A stretch of DNA of 64,000 nt, from the NCBI RefSeq assembly GCF_009731355.2, contig NZ_AP022810.1:868001-932000 (forward strand), given 5' to 3'. This DNA comes from Desulfuromonas sp. AOP6 (GTDB lineage: Bacteria > Desulfobacterota > Desulfuromonadia > Desulfuromonadales > SZUA-540). Positions 59,961 through 64,000 of the stretch are shown piece after piece. Position numbers and translations under genes: made by a program. The notes beneath the pieces are model-generated. The model was not told where the DNA came from, did not search any database, and saw only the letters and a list, made by a program, of their open reading frames with translations. Positions within the stretch are counted from its first letter, which is position 1. Each line of letters opens with the position of its first letter.

Positions 59961-60332
59961 TTAAAGAAGGCCCCCGAGGGTCTCTTCGATCTGCTCCGGG
60001 GTGAAAGGTTTCTTGATGCTCCCCTTGGCGCCCAGGGATTTGGCTTCACCCAGGATATCCGCTCCGGCTTCGGTGGTGATCATGACCACGGGGATATCTT
60101 TGATGTCGGCACGGGTGGCCTTCTGACGCAGAAATTCGATCCCGTCCATGTTCGGCATATTGATGTCACTGAGAATCAGGTCGACCTTCTGGCCTTCGAG
60201 CAGGGCCAGGGCTTCAACCCCATCCCCGGCTTCCAGAATCTCTCCCACATCGATTCCCGCCTGTCGCAGGGAGCGGGTCACGATTTTACGCATGGTGTTG
60301 GAGTCATCGACGATCAGTATCTTTTTACCCAT
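59961..60332 (-). CDS. cheY: CheY-like single-domain response regulator
   Basis: A 123-residue receiver: KILIVDDSNTMRKIVTRSLR (acidic pocket), phosphoacceptor in LILSDINMPNMDGIEFLRQK, Thr in VVMITTEAGA and Lys in GAKGSIKKPFTPEQ. No output domain. It would be phosphorylated by CheA (not in this window) and act on the flagellar motor or a pilus. Confidence 0.9.
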   Translation of the reverse strand: MGKKILIVDDSNTMRKIVTRSLRQAGIDVGEILEAGDGVEALALLEGQKVDLILSDINMPNMDGIEFLRQKATRADIKDIPVVMITTEAGADILGEAKSLGAKGSIKKPFTPEQIEETLGGLL

Positions 60333-60376
60333 TTTCTGTCCTCTCCTTATTGAATGTCGTTGGATGTCCGTTCACT

Positions 60377-60880
60377 TTATTCCGTACCTGGCCGAACAAG
60401 ATCGGTCAGGTTGTCTGCCAGGGTGCCCAGCACCGTGACGGCAAAAATATTGTCACCGGCTTCAAAATGCCATTCCATCAGCGGGTCGTCGGCAATAGAG
60501 TTATCGTAATCGCAGGGTTCCGGCAGGCCCAGGCTGAACTCCTGGTTGTCGACGAGGACTTCAGAGAGGAAACGGCCAGCGGCGGTGTTGAGTATTTCAA
60601 ACAACAGATCGCGAAGACTGCTTTCGGCCAGCGCTTCGCGGGGGGCGGCGTATACAGCTTCGCCCATCTCTTCAAGCAGATTTCTGGGCATGAAGAGTTT
60701 GAACTCCCATTGTACCGGCTCATGAACGAGCAAGCTCACACAGAGCAGGTTTTCCCGGGAGATTTTGGTTTCTGTCCCTTTGTTCGGGAGCTCCTCGACG
60801 GGCATGAAAGCCATGCCTTCCAGGACCTCGCTGATGGCGCGGGTCATGCCGGCTCTGAGTGTGGCGTGGATATGTTCCAT
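60377..60880 (-). CDS. CheX-domain-like protein, divergent
   Basis: A 167-residue protein. The N-terminus is LRAGMTRAISEVLEGMAFMP, then RENLLCVSLLVHEPVQWEFK and a helix with a D-x3-E-x2-N pattern (RDLLFEILNTAAGRFLSEVL), followed by acidic beta-rich sequence. This resembles a divergent CheX/CheC-type domain. It is encoded between two receivers, one of which may be its substrate. Assignment is moderate. Confidence 0.68.
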   Translation of the reverse strand: MEHIHATLRAGMTRAISEVLEGMAFMPVEELPNKGTETKISRENLLCVSLLVHEPVQWEFKLFMPRNLLEEMGEAVYAAPREALAESSLRDLLFEILNTAAGRFLSEVLVDNQEFSLGLPEPCDYDNSIADDPLMEWHFEAGDNIFAVTVLGTLADNLTDLVRPGTE

Positions 60881-60888
60881 GGTGTCTC

Positions 60889-61263
60889 CTATTTTTTCAG
60901 CAAAAAACCGAGTGTATCCACAAGTATCGTGGGTGTCACCGGTTTATTGATGACCCGCAAAGCCCCGAGCTCAAGAAGCCTGGCTTCCTTGGCCGGATTG
61001 CCGGCGCTGGTGATGACCACCACGGGAAGGGATGACAGCTTGGGATTGGCCCGGATCCATTTCAGTAGAGCCTCGCCGTCCATCTGGGGCATATTGAGGT
61101 CGGTGACCAGCAGGTCGGTGGGGGCTTCCTTCAGGTGGGCGAGAGCCTCCCTTCCGTTGGCAGCCTCGACGAAAGTTTCGTCGCGCAGGCCAATGATTTC
61201 AAGGCAACGGCGTATGAACATCCGGGCGGTGCTGGAGTCGTCCGCTATGACAATGCGCTTCAC
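60889..61263 (-). CDS. CheY-like response regulator, second
   Basis: A 124-residue receiver: RIVIADDSSTARMFIRRCLE, phosphoacceptor Asp in LLVTDLNMPQMDGEALLKWI, VVVITSAGNPAKEA and Lys in LRVINKPVTPTI. Encoded two bases after the HDOD gene and eight before the CheX-like gene, so it is inside the operon. Target unknown. Confidence 0.9.
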   Translation of the reverse strand: MKRIVIADDSSTARMFIRRCLEIIGLRDETFVEAANGREALAHLKEAPTDLLVTDLNMPQMDGEALLKWIRANPKLSSLPVVVITSAGNPAKEARLLELGALRVINKPVTPTILVDTLGFLLKK

Positions 61264-61264
61264 T

Positions 61265-62149
61265 CTAGTTCTCCTTCGTCTCGTGAAAAGAGGCTTCGAT
61301 GCGGCGGAATTCCTCTTCCGTTTCCAGCAGGACCAGAGCCAGGTCGTCGAATGTCAGGTCCAGGTAGTCGCTGTATTTTGGGTCCAAGGGGTATTGCAGT
61401 GTGTCGGCCCCGGTGCCGCGTCCCCCCATCATGGCGATGATATCGCCGAGGTGGACCGCGTAAACCAGGGCGCGAAAGGCTTCCGGCGCCTTATGGGGCT
61501 GATGGTGGTAGCGAATGATCATCTGCAGGGCCTCCGGGAGCTGCCAGCAGGTGGCCACCTCGAAGCCGGCCTCGGCATGGTCGATCCCCAGCAGGGCTCT
61601 TTCCCCCTCCAGGTAGTCGACGATTGCGTGTTTTTCCAGGCTTTCGACAAGTTCCGGCGCGGTGTCATGCAGGAAATCGGAGAGAATGCCCTTGCCGATA
61701 TCATGCAGGATGCCGCCGGTGAAAGCCAGGCCGGCATTCAGCTCCACTCGGGCTTTCTGACTGATATGGCGGGAGGCCATGGCGGTGAGCAGGTCGTGGC
61801 GCCAGAGAGCGCCTTTTTCACCGTCATAGCCGGCCAGGGGTTTGTTGAAGAGGGCGCCAGCATTGTCGCCGAGAGCGATGCTGACCACCAGCCGTTCTCC
61901 CAGGTAGGCGACGGCACGATCAATGGATTCGATCTTGTTGAGCAGACCGAAAGCTGCTGAGTTGACAATGCGCAGGACGTGGGCCGTCAGGGGGGCGTCA
62001 CATTTGACGATGTCAATGACCTCACTCAGGTCGTGTTCTGGATTGGCGCTCAGTTCCAGCAACCGCGAGGCGCTGGGGGACAGCAACGGGACCCTGCGGA
62101 TGGCGTCAATAATGGTGTCGCGGTCAAATTTTTTATCCATGGCAGTCAT
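61265..62149 (-). CDS. HDOD-domain protein
   Basis: A 294-residue HDOD protein: VPLLSPSASRLLELSANPEH, APLTAHVLRIVNSAAFGLLN, TGGILHDIGKGILSDFLHDT, GIDHAEAGFEVATCWQLPEA and IIRYHHQPHKAPEAFRALVY. The His/Asp pattern resembles HD phosphohydrolases, but HDOD proteins usually lack catalytic function and act as regulators. It sits between cheD and a receiver gene. Confidence 0.88.
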   Translation of the reverse strand: MTAMDKKFDRDTIIDAIRRVPLLSPSASRLLELSANPEHDLSEVIDIVKCDAPLTAHVLRIVNSAAFGLLNKIESIDRAVAYLGERLVVSIALGDNAGALFNKPLAGYDGEKGALWRHDLLTAMASRHISQKARVELNAGLAFTGGILHDIGKGILSDFLHDTAPELVESLEKHAIVDYLEGERALLGIDHAEAGFEVATCWQLPEALQMIIRYHHQPHKAPEAFRALVYAVHLGDIIAMMGGRGTGADTLQYPLDPKYSDYLDLTFDDLALVLLETEEEFRRIEASFHETKEN

Positions 62150-62151
62150 CC

Positions 62152-62640
62152 CTAAAGTGTCCAGTTGCTTCGTCCCGGCGACGACAGGGTAATGATGCCG
62201 GTGTCGACGGAAACGGAGACGGTGCGGCTGTAGTTGCCACCTAGGTCTTCGGCGACGGCGCCCATGCCGTGGGCCCAGAGAATCTTTTTAATGGCCAGTT
62301 CGTTGCGCTTGCCGATATTGAACGTATCGTTGGGATCCATGATTTTGGCGCCGCCGGCCAGCTTGACGATCATGCCGCGTCCGCGGGGATCGCAGCCGAA
62401 TTTGACCATCTCCCGCAAAAGAGCGGGGATGCCCGTATCAGCGAAATAGCCGGGACGTTCGACGCCTTTGCCTGGGTTGATCCGCGATTCGGGCAAGGCG
62501 ACATGTACCATACCCACCGTGCGCGTTTTGGGGTCCATCAGGACGACGGCGATGCAGGAACCGAGGGCGTAGGTTTTGACGCTGTCCCCCAGGTTATTGC
62601 TGGCACCGTAATCACCGACACCGAGGACGATAGGACTCAT
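62152..62640 (-). CDS. cheD: Chemoreceptor glutamine deamidase CheD
   Basis: A 162-residue protein with the CheD catalytic triad visible: KTYALGSCIAVVLMDPKTRT (Thr and Cys), MVHVALPESRINPG (His), and VKLAGGAKIMD. It deamidates specific glutamines of chemoreceptors and is stimulated by CheC-type proteins. It overlaps cheB by four bases and lies three bases before the HDOD gene. Confidence 0.93.
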   Translation of the reverse strand: MSPIVLGVGDYGASNNLGDSVKTYALGSCIAVVLMDPKTRTVGMVHVALPESRINPGKGVERPGYFADTGIPALLREMVKFGCDPRGRGMIVKLAGGAKIMDPNDTFNIGKRNELAIKKILWAHGMGAVAEDLGGNYSRTVSVSVDTGIITLSSPGRSNWTL

Positions 62641-63698
62641 TTTCTCTTCTCCGTCAGCAGGCGGATTACCTCATCGGCCATGTCGTCGATAGGCAGGAGC
62701 CGTTCGGCGCCCCCCTTGTCGAAGGCGACTTTGGGCATGCCGAAAACGACAGACGTCGCCTCGTCCTGGGCGATGTTACGGGCGCCGGCCTGGCGCATGG
62801 CCAGCATGCCGGCAGCACCGTCCGAGCCCATGCCGGTGAGCATGACACCGACGGCGTTGGCGCCCACCTGTTCGGCCACCGAGTGCATGAGGACGTCGAC
62901 GGAGGGGCAGTGGCCGCTGACCTTTTCACCGGCGTCGCAGACGACCTGGTAGATGCCGCCGGAGCGTCGCACCCGCATGTGCAGGCCGCCGGGAGCGACG
63001 AGAATGCGACCCGGCATGACACGGTCGCCCGACTCGGCTTCCTTGACCTCCATGGCGCACAATTGGTTCAGGCGGTCGGAGAACATTTTGGTAAAGCCCG
63101 CCGGCATGTGCTGCACGATAACGACGCCTGGCATGGTGGAGGGGAACTGGGTGATGACTTTTTTTATGGCCTCGGTTCCCCCTGTGGAGGCGCCGATGGC
63201 GATGACCTTGTCCGTCGATTCGGCCAGAGCGCTGCTGCCCGGCGCCGGTTCCCGCCGGGGCAGGGTGGAGCGTTTGCTCTTCCAGTGGGAGACGTTGGCG
63301 GTGGAGGCGATTTTAACCTTGGAGCGCAGCTCCAGCATCATGGCGGCCAGGCCGCGGGCCATGTCCGTCGTCGGTTTGGCGACGAAGTCGACGGCGCCGG
63401 CTTCGAGGGCGTCGATGGTGATCTGCTTCCCCTTCTGGGTCAGGGAGCTGACCATGACCACGGGCAGGGGATACTGGGGCATCAGGCGGCGCAGAAATTC
63501 GACGCCGTCCATGCGCGGCATCTCCACGTCGAGGGTGAGGACGTCGGGCTTGAGCTCGACGATCTTGTCCCGGGCCATATAGGGGTCGGAGGCGGTGCCG
63601 ACCACTTCGATCCCTGGGTCCATGGCCAGACCGCTGGAGAGGATCTGGCGAACGAGAGCGGAATCATCGACAACGAGAACGCGAACTTTATGGGCCAT
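62637..63698 (-). CDS. cheB: Chemotaxis response regulator methylesterase CheB
   Basis: A 353-residue protein: N-terminal receiver (VVDDSALVRQILSSGL; phosphoacceptor in DVLTLDVEMPRMDGVEFLRR), linker, and methylesterase domain with the Ser-His-Asp triad in VIAIGASTGGTEAIKK, VIVQHMPAGFTKMFSDRLNQ and LTGMGSDGAAGMLAMRQ. It removes methyl groups from chemoreceptors. Overlaps cheR by one base and cheD by four. Confidence 0.94.
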   Translation of the reverse strand: MAHKVRVLVVDDSALVRQILSSGLAMDPGIEVVGTASDPYMARDKIVELKPDVLTLDVEMPRMDGVEFLRRLMPQYPLPVVMVSSLTQKGKQITIDALEAGAVDFVAKPTTDMARGLAAMMLELRSKVKIASTANVSHWKSKRSTLPRREPAPGSSALAESTDKVIAIGASTGGTEAIKKVITQFPSTMPGVVIVQHMPAGFTKMFSDRLNQLCAMEVKEAESGDRVMPGRILVAPGGLHMRVRRSGGIYQVVCDAGEKVSGHCPSVDVLMHSVAEQVGANAVGVMLTGMGSDGAAGMLAMRQAGARNIAQDEATSVVFGMPKVAFDKGGAERLLPIDDMADEVIRLLTEKRK

Positions 63699-64000
63699 CA
63701 GAGAGTTCCCTTCTGGTAGGCGGCGGGCATCAGGTAGCGATAGAGGGACTGGTTGCGTCCCAGGGTTTCGGAGTGCCCGATGAAGAGATAGCCCCCCGGC
63801 TCGGTGGATTGGTGGAAGCGTTTCACCAGAGCGTCGCGGGTCGGCTGGTCAAAGTAAATCATGACATTGCGGCAAAAGATGATGTGAAATGATTTTTTGA
63901 AGGGAAACTGGGTGTTCATCAGGTTGAAGCGACGAAAGGTCGCCTCTTTCTTCAGTGCATCCACCACCCCCCACTGATTTCCCGAGACTTTGCGGAAATA
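63698..64000 (-). CDS. cheR: Chemotaxis methyltransferase CheR, 3'-terminal part only
   Basis: The frame is open to the window edge and encodes 100 residues of the CheR C-terminus: YFRKVSGNQWGVVDALKKEA, FHIIFCRNVMIYFDQPTRDA, then GGYLFIGHSETLGRNQSLYR. This contains the SAM-binding/methyltransferase motif region of CheR. The N-terminal half lies beyond the window. It is the first visible gene of the minus-strand operon cheR-cheB-cheD. Confidence 0.93.
   Translation of the reverse strand, partial: YFRKVSGNQWGVVDALKKEATFRRFNLMNTQFPFKKSFHIIFCRNVMIYFDQPTRDALVKRFHQSTEPGGYLFIGHSETLGRNQSLYRYLMPAAYQKGTL

Overview
The window looks like chromosome of a Gram-negative anaerobe or metal/sulfur reducer of the Desulfuromonadales/Geobacter type. 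The evidence is gene content: a DUF3450-type TonB energising cluster, a membrane Fe-S ETF:menaquinone oxidoreductase next to etfBA, a heme-sensor GGDEF protein, a chemotaxis operon rich in CheX/CheC-like proteins, and a probable UGA-encoded selenoprotein. The genus is not resolved from sequence alone.

Layout. 1-4031: TonB energising operon (two ExbB-type channels, ExbD, TonB, TPR protein). 4191-5276: CaCA-family antiporter. 5512-8804: metal-responsive operon (CsoR/RcnR repressor, DmeF-type CDF efflux pump, His-rich protein, HupE/UreJ-type permease, membrane anchor), closed by a strong terminator. 9190-10862, minus strand: a small unknown gene and a methyltransferase-carboxymuconolactone decarboxylase (CMD) reading frame interrupted by an in-frame UGA with a SECIS-like hairpin. 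11053-23561: accessory island. It holds a GHKL ATPase-nuclease, a Gabija-like pair (OLD/TOPRIM ATPase plus UvrD-like helicase), an Mrr-like nuclease, a CHAT protease-like protein, an integron attC-like site with a DUF4160 gene behind it, a truncated ATPase, two adjacent minisatellites, a tyrosine integrase and the 3' half of a tRNA-Arg(CCG) as the probable attachment site. 23993-31075: a patchwork of diverged membrane-protein paralogues, near-identical 285-bp repeats, a dispersed 116-bp repeat carrying a 25-codon ORF, an epimerase/glycosyltransferase-like pair and other repeat remnants.

31096-41208 is mixed core: a vWA lipoprotein with a membrane partner, an NdvB-type glucan synthase behind a structured leader, a CDF transporter with an HMA-like domain, PilZ and GGDEF c-di-GMP proteins, a DksA/TraR zinc-finger protein and a CbiK-like chelatase. 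41373-55557 is a fatty-acid beta-oxidation regulon: acyl-CoA synthetase, fused hydroxyacyl-CoA dehydrogenase/enoyl-CoA hydratase, thiolase, acyl-CoA dehydrogenase, MBL hydrolase, chalcone isomerase-like protein, SDR, a MerR regulator, the membrane ETF:quinone oxidoreductase, EtfB and EtfA. Acyl-CoA electrons would pass to EtfAB and then to menaquinone. Three ACGT-containing palindromes (before the synthetase, the MerR gene and the oxidoreductase) suggest one LiuR-like regulon. 55588-64000, minus strand, is a chemotaxis/response-regulator operon (cheR, cheB, cheD, HDOD, two CheY-like receivers, three CheX-like proteins, a tandem CheC/CheX-like protein and a sigma-54 activator).

The main second-look candidates are the UGA/SECIS fusion gene, the GHKL-nuclease joined to the Gabija-like pair by overlapping ORFs, the attC-like site, and the dispersed repeat with the 25-codon ORF.
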